Shown here: in pieces, positions 46,186 to 55,286 of the stretch | Layout: each line of letters starts with the position of its first letter | How positions within the stretch are numbered: the first letter of the stretch is position 1 | NCBI RefSeq assembly: GCF_030070105.1 | Contig: NZ_JASJOO010000006.1 | Span: 293,788-357,787, forward strand | Source of the DNA: Bermanella sp. WJH001 | Lineage (GTDB): Bacteria > Pseudomonadota > Gammaproteobacteria > Pseudomonadales > Oceanobacteraceae | Direction of reading: 5' to 3' | Length of the DNA: 64,000 bases | Translations under genes and position numbers: made by a program | The notes under the pieces: model-generated | What the model was told of the DNA's origin: nothing | Database searches by the model: none | Seen by the model: the letters and a program-made list of their open reading frames with translations, nothing else

Positions 46186-48393
46186 ATGGCCGTAACTCGC
46201 GCAAGCTTACCACAAATTAATTTCAAGCAAGTATTGCTACAAGGGCGCTCGTTACTCGCCGGTAATTTAGGCGTGCCGGTCATGCTCATGGTGCTTTTGG
46301 GCATGATGACCTTACCGGTACCGACTTTTCTGTTGGATGTTTTTTTCACCTTTAATATTGCCTTAGCCATAGTGGTTTTGATGGTGAGTATCTATGCAGG
46401 GCGTCCCTTAGACTTTGCCATTTTCCCCAGTGTTTTATTGATCGCCACCTTACTGCGTTTAGCATTAAACGTAGCATCCACTCGTGTTGTGTTACTTGAA
46501 GGTCACGAAGGTGGCGCGGCTGCGGGTAAAGTCATCGAAGCCTTTGGCGAAGTGTTGGTAGGTGGTAATTACGCGGTGGGTTTAGTGGTGTTTTTAATCC
46601 TGATGATTATCAACTTTGTGGTGGTGACAAAAGGTGCTGGCAGGATATCAGAAGTAAGTGCGCGTTTTACCTTGGATGCCATGCCGGGTAAACAAATGGC
46701 CATCGATGCGGATTTAAACGCAGGGTTAATTGATGCCGATGCCGCTAAAACTCGTCGAAAAGATGTGGCTAACGAGGCCGACTTTTATGGTTCTATGGAC
46801 GGTGCCAGTAAGTTTGTAAAAGGGGATGCCATTGCGGGCATGCTCATATTATTAATTAATATCATAGGTGGTCTTGCCATTGGTATGGCCCAGCATGATC
46901 TTGATTTTTCTCGTGCCACCGAGGTGTATGCATTGTTAACCATTGGTGATGGTTTGGTGGCACAGATTCCATCACTTCTATTATCAACCGCCACGGCGAT
47001 CATTGTGACTCGAAACAATGACGAGCGAGACATGGGCGGGCAAGTGTTTGATCAAATGTTTGGCTCAGCTCGCGCCCTAGCGGTGGCTTCTGGCATCTTG
47101 ATTTTAATGGGTTTAATTCCTGGTATGCCGCATTTGGCATTTTTAGGTTTAGGGGCGTTGTCTGCGGGTATCTCATATTTAATTTACAAGCGCGATCAAA
47201 AAGTTGAAGTGGTGGATGAAGGCATTGGGGGCTCAGCGCGTCAAGCAGCGCAGAAATCCGCCGGTGGCGCGGCTTCACCAGCACAAGGTCAAAGCCCGGG
47301 TTCTCAACCTCTTAAAGCGTTACCCGGTAATGACAGTAAAGAAGTGGACTGGGACGATGTAGAAGCGGTGGATATTATTGGTTTAGAAGTGGGTTACCGC
47401 TTAATTCCCCTAGTGGATAAAAACCAAGGTGGACAATTACTTAGCCGAATAAAAGGCATTCGCCGTAAGTTATCACAAGATTTAGGGTTTCTGATTCCCA
47501 GTGTTCATATTCGTGACAACTTAGATTTAATGCCCAACGCTTACCGTATTTTATTAATGGGGGTCAGTGTCGCAGAAGCGATTATTGAACCTGACAAAGA
47601 AATGGCCATTAATCCTGGGCAGGTTTTTGGCACCCTAGATGGCACAGTGACCAAAGACCCGGCTTTTGGTTTAGATGCAGTTTGGATTGATGATTATAAA
47701 AAAGACCAAGCACAAACCCTAGGTTATACCGTCGTAGATTCCAGCACGGTTGTGGCAACCCACCTCAATCAGCTTTTACAAAAACATGCACACGAATTAA
47801 TTGGCCATGAAGAAGTTCAGCAAATGTTGGATCGTCTTGCCAAAATCTCGCCTAAGTTAGCCGAAGAGTTAGTGCCTAATACACTTAATCTGAGTCAATT
47901 ATTAAGTGTGTTGCAAAATTTATTAACAGAAGGTGTACCGGTTCGCGACATGCGATCAATCGCTGAAGCTTTGGCCAATACCAAGATTGATAGTCAAGAT
48001 ACTGCCGCCCTTACGGTACAAGTACGCAAGGTTCTTAAACGCTTAATCATTCAAAGTATTTACGGTAATGCGGATGATCTATCTGTTATTACCCTTGAGC
48101 CATCATTGGAACAGTTATTGCTCAAAACAGTACAGCAAAGTAAACAGCAAAATGGTGGCGCGGATAATATGATTTTAGAGCCAAGCATGGCCGAGAAACT
48201 ACAAAACTCATTATTAGAAGCGGCCCGTAATCAAGAGATGGCTGGCAACCCTGCGGTGTTATTAGTGAGTGGCATGTTACGTCCGGTGTTAGCCAATTTT
48301 GTTAAAACCATTACCGATACTTTGCATGTGGTGTCGTATCAAGAAGTGCCAGATAACAAGCAAATTACCATTGCTGCCACCATAGGGGCATAA
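46186..48393 (+). CDS. flhA: Flagellar export gate protein FlhA
   Basis: 735 residues, a little longer than usual (about 690-710). There are eight membrane helices in the N-terminal half, with FLLDVFFTFNIALAIVVLMV and the FHIPEP-like region near LRLALNVASTRVVLLEG. The GGNYAVGLVVFLIL and MPGKQMAIDADLNAGLI segments are typical. A Gln/Ala/Gly-rich linker near 350-375 (QKSAGGAASPAQGQSPGS) is probably the extra length. The cytosolic ring domain follows. A weak ribosome site precedes the ATG. Confidence 0.97.
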   Translation: MAVTRASLPQINFKQVLLQGRSLLAGNLGVPVMLMVLLGMMTLPVPTFLLDVFFTFNIALAIVVLMVSIYAGRPLDFAIFPSVLLIATLLRLALNVASTRVVLLEGHEGGAAAGKVIEAFGEVLVGGNYAVGLVVFLILMIINFVVVTKGAGRISEVSARFTLDAMPGKQMAIDADLNAGLIDADAAKTRRKDVANEADFYGSMDGASKFVKGDAIAGMLILLINIIGGLAIGMAQHDLDFSRATEVYALLTIGDGLVAQIPSLLLSTATAIIVTRNNDERDMGGQVFDQMFGSARALAVASGILILMGLIPGMPHLAFLGLGALSAGISYLIYKRDQKVEVVDEGIGGSARQAAQKSAGGAASPAQGQSPGSQPLKALPGNDSKEVDWDDVEAVDIIGLEVGYRLIPLVDKNQGGQLLSRIKGIRRKLSQDLGFLIPSVHIRDNLDLMPNAYRILLMGVSVAEAIIEPDKEMAINPGQVFGTLDGTVTKDPAFGLDAVWIDDYKKDQAQTLGYTVVDSSTVVATHLNQLLQKHAHELIGHEEVQQMLDRLAKISPKLAEELVPNTLNLSQLLSVLQNLLTEGVPVRDMRSIAEALANTKIDSQDTAALTVQVRKVLKRLIIQSIYGNADDLSVITLEPSLEQLLLKTVQQSKQQNGGADNMILEPSMAEKLQNSLLEAARNQEMAGNPAVLLVSGMLRPVLANFVKTITDTLHVVSYQEVPDNKQITIAATIGA

Positions 48394-48485
48394 CCATGAC
48401 GCAAGTCGAATCATGGATAGTTTGAACTTAGCCAATTTAAAGGATTAAAACCTAAGCGCAGCTTACGTTAATTGAGAATAATATT

Positions 48486-49958
48486 ATGAAGGTACGTCGT
48501 TTTACTGCCAGCAGTATGCAAAAAGCGTTAAAAACCGTTCGTGATGAAATGGGGCCTGATGCGGTAATTTTATCTAACCATCGAGTGAACGGTGGTGTTG
48601 AAATTATTGTTGCTCAAAACTATGAACCGGTTAGCGCTAAAAAAACGGCGCCTGTTTATCATGATGATGATCTTGAAGAACTTGAAGATAAAAAAGCCCC
48701 GCAAGTTACAAACAAACCTAAAAACGCAAATCCTTGGCCTTTTCTAAATGATCATGAGCGCCATGATGTTGAAGAGCAGTTAAAACTGCAAGATCAGTTA
48801 GAAGCCCTAAAGCGCCAGCGTGAAAAAGAACACGCACCAATCAATCAAACAAAAGAAATGCCCACATCAATGAATGTGCGCAGTAAATCGGATTTACAGC
48901 AATCACTTCAGCAAATTAAGCAACAACGTCAGGATCCCAGTTACGCTTATCAGCCACCAGAATCCGCGGCAGTGCATAAAACCCAGGACAAACAAGAGAC
49001 GGCCAAATCCCAGCATAACCAACAAATTTTGAATGACGTTCGCAATGAATTAAACGACCTTAAAGATTTATTGGTCAATCATTCTGGTGCAGTCCCTGCG
49101 CCGCAAGCCAATAATTTTGTGTGGAAAAAATTCAGCCCAGCCAATGCATTGCAAGCCAAGCTCTGGCAGCGCCTTGAGCAAATGGGGTTTGATGATTGGA
49201 TTATTTATCAGCTACTGCACAAGGTTCAAAGCCATGCAGATGAAAAACAAACGTGGCAAACCATGCTGCATGACCTTGCTCAACATATCAATATTAGCCC
49301 CAGTGATCGTTTAAAACGCGGTGGCGTGTTTGCTTTAGTTGGCCCAACAGGCGCCGGTAAAACCACGACGATTGCGAAAATGGCGGTGCGTTACACCCTT
49401 GAGCACGAAGGGGCAAAAGTGGGCTTGATCACCATGGATAACTATCGTTTAGCGGCCCATGATCAACTGCGCACGTTAGGGCAAATTTTAGGGGTACCGG
49501 TACAAGTGGCCGATCAAGATCATCCTTTAAGTGCTTGCATCAAAGAACTTGAACAGTGCGATCTGGTATTAATCGACACAGCAGGATTAACCCCTGAGCA
49601 CCCCATGTTGAAATATCAGTTAGATCAATTAGCTCAATTAAACACCCCGGTTAATACATTACTGGCCTTACCCGCCACCAGTAACTCCCGAGTACTGCGT
49701 AAGGTTTACCAAAATTATAAAGCGGCAAAATTAAGCGGCTGTGTATTGACCAAAATTGATGAAGCCAGCAGCTTGGGTGATGCGATTACGGTCTTGCTCG
49801 AATGCAAACTGAATTTGGCCTACAGCACAGATGGGCAGCGTATTCCTGATGATTTTGACCCTGCAAACGCTAAAGCATTGGTCAAAGAAGCTGTGAAAAT
49901 GGCTCAACAAGAACAGCAAGTGGCCGCGCAACATCAAATGGCAGCAGGGGCTTGGTAA
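48486..49958 (+). CDS. flhF: Polar flagellar placement GTPase FlhF
   Basis: 490 residues. The N-terminal B domain starts MKVRRFTASSMQKALKTVRDEMG and continues with a Gln/Lys-rich linker (about 100-185). The SRP-type GTPase NG domain has the P-loop GPTGAGKTTTIAKMAVRY, then DNYRLAAHDQLRTLG and LIDTAG. FlhF marks the pole and recruits the first flagellar proteins. The FleN ATPase gene follows about 120 bases later, with a possible small ORF between. Confidence 0.96.
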   Translation: MKVRRFTASSMQKALKTVRDEMGPDAVILSNHRVNGGVEIIVAQNYEPVSAKKTAPVYHDDDLEELEDKKAPQVTNKPKNANPWPFLNDHERHDVEEQLKLQDQLEALKRQREKEHAPINQTKEMPTSMNVRSKSDLQQSLQQIKQQRQDPSYAYQPPESAAVHKTQDKQETAKSQHNQQILNDVRNELNDLKDLLVNHSGAVPAPQANNFVWKKFSPANALQAKLWQRLEQMGFDDWIIYQLLHKVQSHADEKQTWQTMLHDLAQHINISPSDRLKRGGVFALVGPTGAGKTTTIAKMAVRYTLEHEGAKVGLITMDNYRLAAHDQLRTLGQILGVPVQVADQDHPLSACIKELEQCDLVLIDTAGLTPEHPMLKYQLDQLAQLNTPVNTLLALPATSNSRVLRKVYQNYKAAKLSGCVLTKIDEASSLGDAITVLLECKLNLAYSTDGQRIPDDFDPANAKALVKEAVKMAQQEQQVAAQHQMAAGAW

Positions 49959-49998
49959 TGCCGTTTACAACTGTGCATCAAAAACAGGGGCAAAATAA

Positions 49999-50082
49999 AT
50001 GGGGGAATATGTCTTTATGATGAATCGAATTGCAGCGATTTGCTTTAATTGCACTAAGCTCTTAATTAAGGGGAGTGTTTAA
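49999..50082 (+). CDS. Possible 27-residue leader ORF coupled to fleN
   Basis: ATG 49999 to TAA 50080-50082. AGGGG (49986-49990) sits 8 bases upstream. The stop overlaps the fleN start as TAATG, the layout of translational coupling. The peptide has a hydrophobic and Cys-containing middle (RIAAICFNCTKLLIKG). No family is recognised. It could equally be a chance ORF. Confidence 0.35.
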   Translation: MGEYVFMMNRIAAICFNCTKLLIKGSV

Positions 50083-50894
50083 TGCATCCAGTTCAAGTGA
50101 TAGCGATCACCGGTGGCAAGGGTGGCGTGGGAAAAAGTAACGTATCGGTGAATCTTAGCATTGCGTTAGCTGAGATGGGTCGCCGTGTGGTTTTGTTAGA
50201 TGCGGACTTAGGCCTAGCTAATATTGATGTGCTATTAGGCATCACCTCAAAGAATAACATCAGCAATGTATTAAATGGCGATGTGAGTCTGCGAGATGTA
50301 TTGGTCAATGGCCCTGGCGGCATCAAAATTATCCCCGCAGCCTCTGGCACACAAGAAATGGCCCAACTGGATGCTCGCGAGCACGCTGGACTCATTCGTG
50401 CGTTTAGCTCCATTGCCGATCAGCTCGATATACTCGTCATTGATACTGCCGCAGGTATTGGCGATGGTGTCACCAGTTTTGTCAAAGCGGCCCAAGAAGC
50501 CGTCATTGTTGTGACGGATGAGCCAACCAGCATCACAGATGCCTATGCACTGATTAAATTACTCAATCGCGATCATGGAATGTTTCGTTTTCGGGTGTTG
50601 GCCAATATGGTGAAAACCTCTCAAGACGGTCACAACCTATTTGCGAAATTAACCAAGGTGACCGACCGCTTCTTAGATGTGGCCTTGCAGTATGTGGGTT
50701 GCATTCCGTTTGATGACAGCGTGAAGCGATCAGTTCAAAGACAACGAGCCGTTGTCGAAGCATATCCAAGAGCCAAAGCCTCATTGGCGTATAAATCTCT
50801 AGCGAAAAAGGTCGATTCTTGGCCACTGCCCACCACTGCGCGTGGGAATCTAGAGTTTTTTGTGGAGAGTTTAGTATCAACAGCTCGTGGATGA
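50082..50894 (+). CDS. fleN: Flagellar number regulator FleN (FlhG), MinD/ParA-type ATPase
   Basis: 270 residues. The deviant Walker A is ITGGKGGVGKSNVSVNLS. DLGLANIDVLLG and VIDTAAGIGDGVTSFVK are MinD-type motifs, and DEPTSITDAYALIKLLNRDHG is diagnostic of FleN. FleN counts flagella by holding back FleQ and works with FlhF. GGGAG lies 7 bases before the ATG. fliA follows after 3 bases. Confidence 0.97.
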   Translation: MHPVQVIAITGGKGGVGKSNVSVNLSIALAEMGRRVVLLDADLGLANIDVLLGITSKNNISNVLNGDVSLRDVLVNGPGGIKIIPAASGTQEMAQLDAREHAGLIRAFSSIADQLDILVIDTAAGIGDGVTSFVKAAQEAVIVVTDEPTSITDAYALIKLLNRDHGMFRFRVLANMVKTSQDGHNLFAKLTKVTDRFLDVALQYVGCIPFDDSVKRSVQRQRAVVEAYPRAKASLAYKSLAKKVDSWPLPTTARGNLEFFVESLVSTARG

Positions 50895-50897
50895 TTT

Positions 50898-51647
50898 ATG
50901 GCCGTAGCAAGTGGTTTCGCCATGTATACAGGTGAGCAAAATCCAAACTATAACCAGCTCGTTGAAGAGTACGCGACCTTAGTGAAACGCATTGGGCATC
51001 ACTTAAAAGGGCGCTTGCCTCCATCGGTGCAGCTGGATGACTTGATTCAATCAGGCATGATTGGCCTGATCGAAGCTGCACGTAAATACGAGCCAAGCAA
51101 AGGCGCGAGTTTTGAAACCTATGCGGGTATTCGCATACGTGGCGCCATGTTAGATGAAATTCGTAAAGGAGACTGGGCACCGCGCTCAGTGCACCGTAAC
51201 AGCCGCAAAATATCCGAAGCCATACGCTATGTTGAATCGCAAACTGGCCGTGACGCACAAGATCACGAGGTTGCGGCTGCTTTAGATATGAACCTAGATG
51301 AATACCATCAGCACCTTCAAGATGGCATGGGCTCACGTTTATTTAGCTTTGAAGACCTTCTTAGCCAACCCGGCGAGCGCGAAGGCGATCTCATCAGTCA
51401 TGATGAAACTGGGCCGTATGAGGGATTGCAATCAGAGCACTTTCAACAACACCTAGCTCAAGCCATTGCTAAGTTGCCTGAGCGTGAGCAGTTAGTACTG
51501 GCACTTTACTACGATGAAGAATTAAACCTAAAAGAAATTGGGGCTGTACTGGATGTGAGCGAGTCACGGGTCAGTCAAATCCACAGTCAAGCGGCGCTGC
51601 GTTTACGGGCCCGTTTATCACAATGGACAGAACAGCAAACAGAATAA
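50898..51647 (+). CDS. fliA: Flagellar sigma-28 factor FliA
   Basis: 249 residues. Region 2 is seen in VQLDDLIQSGMIGLIEAARKYE and FETYAGIRIRGAMLDEIRKGDW; region 4 in LNLKEIGAVLDVSESRVSQIHSQA. FliA directs late flagellar and chemotaxis genes and is inhibited by FlgM. The start MAVASGFAMYTGEQ is slightly longer than usual, so ATG 50922 cannot be excluded. Confidence 0.96.
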   Translation: MAVASGFAMYTGEQNPNYNQLVEEYATLVKRIGHHLKGRLPPSVQLDDLIQSGMIGLIEAARKYEPSKGASFETYAGIRIRGAMLDEIRKGDWAPRSVHRNSRKISEAIRYVESQTGRDAQDHEVAAALDMNLDEYHQHLQDGMGSRLFSFEDLLSQPGEREGDLISHDETGPYEGLQSEHFQQHLAQAIAKLPEREQLVLALYYDEELNLKEIGAVLDVSESRVSQIHSQAALRLRARLSQWTEQQTE

Positions 51648-51778
51648 CTTAGGGTATTGAGAGTAGGCCAATAGCGCCTAGTCTTATATTTAACATCAAC
51701 CTGCTGGATAACTTGATAACACTGGCTAGACTAAAAAATAGGTAATTGAGTCTTTGGCCAGGGCGCTGGGAGGTAGCT

Positions 51779-52165
51779 TTGGATAAAAATATGAAAATAC
51801 TCGTCGTGGACGATTTCTCCACCATGAGACGCATCATCAAAAATCTGTTGAGAGACTTGGGCTTTACCAATACTCAAGAAGCAGACGACGGTAATACAGC
51901 CTTGCCCATGTTGCAAAGCGGTGACTTTGATTTCTTAGTGACTGACTGGAACATGCCCGGCATGACAGGTATTGAACTGTTAAAGCATGTGCGTGAAGAC
52001 GAGCGCTTGAAAAAGTTGCCTGTGCTAATGGTGACTGCCGAAGCAAAACGAGATCAAATTGTGGCGGCGGCTCAAGCTGGGGTAAATGGTTATGTTATCA
52101 AACCATTTACAGCAGCCGTGCTTAAGGAAAAGATCGAAAAAATCTTTGAGCGCGTTGAAGGCTGA
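51779..52165 (+). CDS. cheY: Flagellar chemotaxis response regulator CheY
   Basis: 128 residues if started at TTG 51779, which lies 4 bases after a strong GGGAGGT; ATG 51791 gives 124 residues but is 16 bases from it. The protein is a near-canonical Che[20 protein letters not shown], Asp in [23 protein letters not shown] and [14 protein letters not shown]. CheY~P binds FliM and FliN to reverse the motor. It leads cheZ-cheA-cheB-motCD. Confidence 0.95.
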   Translation: MDKNMKILVVDDFSTMRRIIKNLLRDLGFTNTQEADDGNTALPMLQSGDFDFLVTDWNMPGMTGIELLKHVREDERLKKLPVLMVTAEAKRDQIVAAAQAGVNGYVIKPFTAAVLKEKIEKIFERVEG

Positions 52166-52178
52166 CTAGGGAATTGTC

Positions 52179-52958
52179 ATGGCAGAAGCAGATATTAAAA
52201 GCTCAAGTAATGAGTTTGCAAAGCTGTTTTCTGAAAAAGCCAATGAGTTAATGGGTCGGCTAGAGAACAATGACTTGGCCGGTGCAGTTGGTTTAATTCA
52301 GGATTTGCAAAAAGTAAGGGACGAAAATCTCTATCAAGAGATTGGCCAACTTACACGAGCATTACATGAGTCTATTAAGAATTTCAAAATTAATGGCAAT
52401 GCTCCAGGGGCGGGTTCTGATATAGACGAGGCCCATGAAGGGCTGCAATATGTTGTTGAAATGACAGCAAAAGCAGCAAATAAGACCATGGATAAAGTGG
52501 ATGAAAGTATGCCACTTTCTGAAGCGATTTCGAACGAAGCGTCTGATATTCAACAAGAATGGAATCGTTTTTTAAATAAAGATTTAAGTGCGGCTGAATT
52601 TCGTGATTTAACTAAACGCATCAGTACATTTTTAGAAAACACCGAACAAAATACACGAAAGTTAAACGGTAATTTAAGTGATATTTTATTAGCGCAAGAT
52701 TTTCAAGATTTAACCGGACAAGTGATTCAACGTATTACGGCAATGGTAACGGACGTTGAATCTCGCTTAGTGAATTTAGTGGCCATGGCAGGCCATGTGG
52801 ATCAAATGACGGGGATTAAACACAAAGAAATTGAAGTCCCAGATGAAGAACATGATCCAAATAAAGGGGTTGGACCTCAGTTAAATGCTGAAGACAAAGA
52901 AGATGTAGCATCAGGCCAAGATGATGTGGATGACCTATTATCCAGTCTTGGTTTTTAA
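52179..52958 (+). CDS. cheZ: CheY~P phosphatase CheZ
   Basis: 259 residues. A long helical hairpin carries the catalytic segment LLAQDFQDLTGQVIQRI. The C-terminal CheY-binding peptide is DDVDDLLSSLGF. CheZ speeds CheY~P dephosphorylation. The last residues are mirrored by short motifs in the linker of the CheA encoded next. Confidence 0.95.
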   Translation: MAEADIKSSSNEFAKLFSEKANELMGRLENNDLAGAVGLIQDLQKVRDENLYQEIGQLTRALHESIKNFKINGNAPGAGSDIDEAHEGLQYVVEMTAKAANKTMDKVDESMPLSEAISNEASDIQQEWNRFLNKDLSAAEFRDLTKRISTFLENTEQNTRKLNGNLSDILLAQDFQDLTGQVIQRITAMVTDVESRLVNLVAMAGHVDQMTGIKHKEIEVPDEEHDPNKGVGPQLNAEDKEDVASGQDDVDDLLSSLGF

Positions 52959-52970
52959 AGGAGTGAAAGG

Positions 52971-55217
52971 ATGAGTTTGGACGCTGATGAAGAGATCCTC
53001 CAGGACTTCCTTGTTGAAGCAGGTGAGATTCTAGAATTGCTATCTGAGCAATTGGTCGACTTAGAAAATCGTCCAGATGATCATGATTTGCTGAACTCCA
53101 TATTCCGTGGCTTTCACACAGTAAAAGGTGGAGCAGGCTTTTTACAGCTCAACCCACTGGTTGCTTGCTGCCATGTGGCTGAAAACGTATTTGATATTTT
53201 ACGTAATGGTCAGCGTACCGTTACCTCAGACTTAATGGACGTGGTATTAAGAGCCCTTGATACCGTCAACGAAATGTTTGATTCGGTGCGTGCTGGTGAA
53301 ATGCCAGAAGAAGCGGACCCTCAACTGATTGCCGATTTAACGCGCTACTCTAAACCCGAGTCAGCCGCCCCAGCAGACGCTCCAGCAGCAGAAGTACCGC
53401 CAGTAGAAGAACCAGCAGCAGAAGCGGCCCCCGAGCCACAAGCGCCTGCGGCTGAAACACCGGCAGCCGCAGATGACGGCGATATCACAGATGAAGAATT
53501 TGAAAACCTATTGGATTCGTTAGAAGCACCAGCTGACGGCCCAGCAAAAGCCGAAGAAGCAGCACCCGCTGCAGCAGCGGATGATGATTTATTCGACATG
53601 TCGCCCGCTACTGATGATGCCTCTGATGAAATCACACCTGATGAGTTTGAAGCCCTGCTGGATAAGTTACATGGTTCTGGCAAGGGGCCAACCGCAGGTG
53701 GGCAAAACGATGCGTCAGCAGCACCGGCTGCTGAACCTGCAGCAGCTGACCCGGTTGCTGAAGACGGTGACAGTGATGCCACTATCTCAGAATCTGAATT
53801 TGAAGACTTATTAGACAAGCTTCATGGTAAAGGCAAAGGGCCCACTGTAGACAGCGGAAAGTCTTCTCAACCAACAAGCCCGCCAGCGGAAGAAGCGAAA
53901 CCCGCTGCGCCAGCCGAACCCGTTAAAGCGGCGGCACCGACTCCAACACCTGCACCGGCTCCAACACCTGCAGCCAAAGCCGCGGCACCTGCTGCAGCGG
54001 CGGCAAAAAAAGCAGAACCACCTGCCGCTGTTGAAACCACCGTGCGTGTTGATACCAAACGCTTAGATGACATCATGAACATGGTAGGGGAGCTTGTATT
54101 AGTTCGAAATCGCTTAGTGCGCTTGGGTTTAAAAAGCACTGACGAGTCCATGGCAAAAGCGGTTGCAAATTTAGATGTGGTCACAGGGGACTTACAAACC
54201 TCTGTGATGAAAACACGTATGCAGCCGATCAAAAAAGTATTCGGACGTTTCCCTCGAGTAGTGCGTGACTTGGCACGTAATCTTAAAAAAGAAGTGACAC
54301 TTGAGCTAAAGGGTGAAGAAACCGATTTAGATAAAAACCTCGTAGAAGCCTTAGCGGATCCACTGGTCCACTTGGTGAGAAACGCGGTTGACCATGGTAT
54401 TGAACAACCTGAAGAGCGTGAAGCAGCAGGGAAATCTCGAAACGGCACCGTGGTGTTATCCGCTGAGCAAGAAGGTGACCATATTCTGTTATCGATTCAA
54501 GATGACGGTAAAGGTATGGACCCGAAAAAACTTCAGCAGATCGCCGTTGAAAAAGGGGTGATGGATCAAGATGCCGCCGATCGGTTAACGGATTCTGAAT
54601 CGTTTAATTTAATCTTTGCACCAGGCTTTTCAACCAAGACAGAAATCAGTGATATTTCAGGTCGTGGTGTGGGCATGGATGTGGTGAAAACAAAAATCAC
54701 CCAATTAAACGGCACACTTAACATTGATTCGGTTCAAGGTCGTGGCTCTAAAATCATGATTAAAGTACCACTAACATTGGCGATTATGCCGACGTTAATG
54801 GTCATGCTGCAAGATCAAGCATTTGCTTTCCCACTTGTGAGTGTGAATGAAATATTCCATTTAGATTTAACGCGTACCAATGTGATCGACGGACAAGAAG
54901 TAGTGGTTGTGCGTGATAAAGCCGTACCATTATTTCATCTTAAAAACTGGCTTGTGCATAAAGTGAAAAAAGAAGATAGGTCAGAAAAAGAAGGTCATGT
55001 GGTTGTCGTCTCTGTCGGCACGCAACGAGTGGGTTTTGTGGTAGATCAGTTGATTGGTCAAGAAGAGGTGGTTATTAAACCTCTTGGTAAAATGCTGCAA
55101 GGCACACCTGGCATGGCAGGCGCGACAATCACAGGGGATGGTCGCATAGCATTGATTTTAGATGTACCAAGTATGCTTCATCATTACGCTAAGAAAACCA
55201 GCCTAATAGCAGCGTAA
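52971..55217 (+). CDS. cheA: Chemotaxis histidine kinase CheA of the flagellar cluster
   Basis: 748 residues. P1 has His49 in FRGFHTVKGGAGFLQL. Residues about 125-350 are an Ala/Pro/Glu-rich linker with three similar acidic motifs near 171, 219 and 269 (EEFENLLDSL, DEFEALLDKLHG, SEFEDLLDKLHG). P3, P4 and P5 follow (DDIMNMVGELVLVRNRL, HLVRNAVDHGIE, GRGVGMDVVKTKI). Phosphate goes to CheY and CheB. GGAGTGAAAGG precedes the ATG. A terminator-like hairpin overlaps the stop. Confidence 0.96.
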   Translation: MSLDADEEILQDFLVEAGEILELLSEQLVDLENRPDDHDLLNSIFRGFHTVKGGAGFLQLNPLVACCHVAENVFDILRNGQRTVTSDLMDVVLRALDTVNEMFDSVRAGEMPEEADPQLIADLTRYSKPESAAPADAPAAEVPPVEEPAAEAAPEPQAPAAETPAAADDGDITDEEFENLLDSLEAPADGPAKAEEAAPAAAADDDLFDMSPATDDASDEITPDEFEALLDKLHGSGKGPTAGGQNDASAAPAAEPAAADPVAEDGDSDATISESEFEDLLDKLHGKGKGPTVDSGKSSQPTSPPAEEAKPAAPAEPVKAAAPTPTPAPAPTPAAKAAAPAAAAAKKAEPPAAVETTVRVDTKRLDDIMNMVGELVLVRNRLVRLGLKSTDESMAKAVANLDVVTGDLQTSVMKTRMQPIKKVFGRFPRVVRDLARNLKKEVTLELKGEETDLDKNLVEALADPLVHLVRNAVDHGIEQPEEREAAGKSRNGTVVLSAEQEGDHILLSIQDDGKGMDPKKLQQIAVEKGVMDQDAADRLTDSESFNLIFAPGFSTKTEISDISGRGVGMDVVKTKITQLNGTLNIDSVQGRGSKIMIKVPLTLAIMPTLMVMLQDQAFAFPLVSVNEIFHLDLTRTNVIDGQEVVVVRDKAVPLFHLKNWLVHKVKKEDRSEKEGHVVVVSVGTQRVGFVVDQLIGQEEVVIKPLGKMLQGTPGMAGATITGDGRIALILDVPSMLHHYAKKTSLIAA

Positions 55218-55233
55218 TGAGGCTGCTATTTTT
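55205..55233 (+). terminator. Terminator-like hairpin overlapping the cheA stop
   Basis: AATAGCAGC (55205-55213) pairs perfectly with GCTGCTATT (55222-55230), and the T run continues to 55233. The left arm lies in the last codons of cheA and the stop codon is in the loop, so ribosomes ending translation would cover it. It may lower expression of cheB and later genes. Confidence 0.65.
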
Positions 55234-55286
55234 CACCGCTTTGCCTGTTGCATGCACGTTGAATAAAAAGAATTGATGGAGTCGCA

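Noticed and set aside
51664..51680. Terminator after fliA (TAGGC/GCCTA hairpin)
   Set aside because: Only five pairs and no T run.
53345..53818. Minus-strand Ser/Ala-rich ORF within cheA
   Set aside because: Shadow of the Ala/Pro/Glu linker codons in cheA; no start signal.
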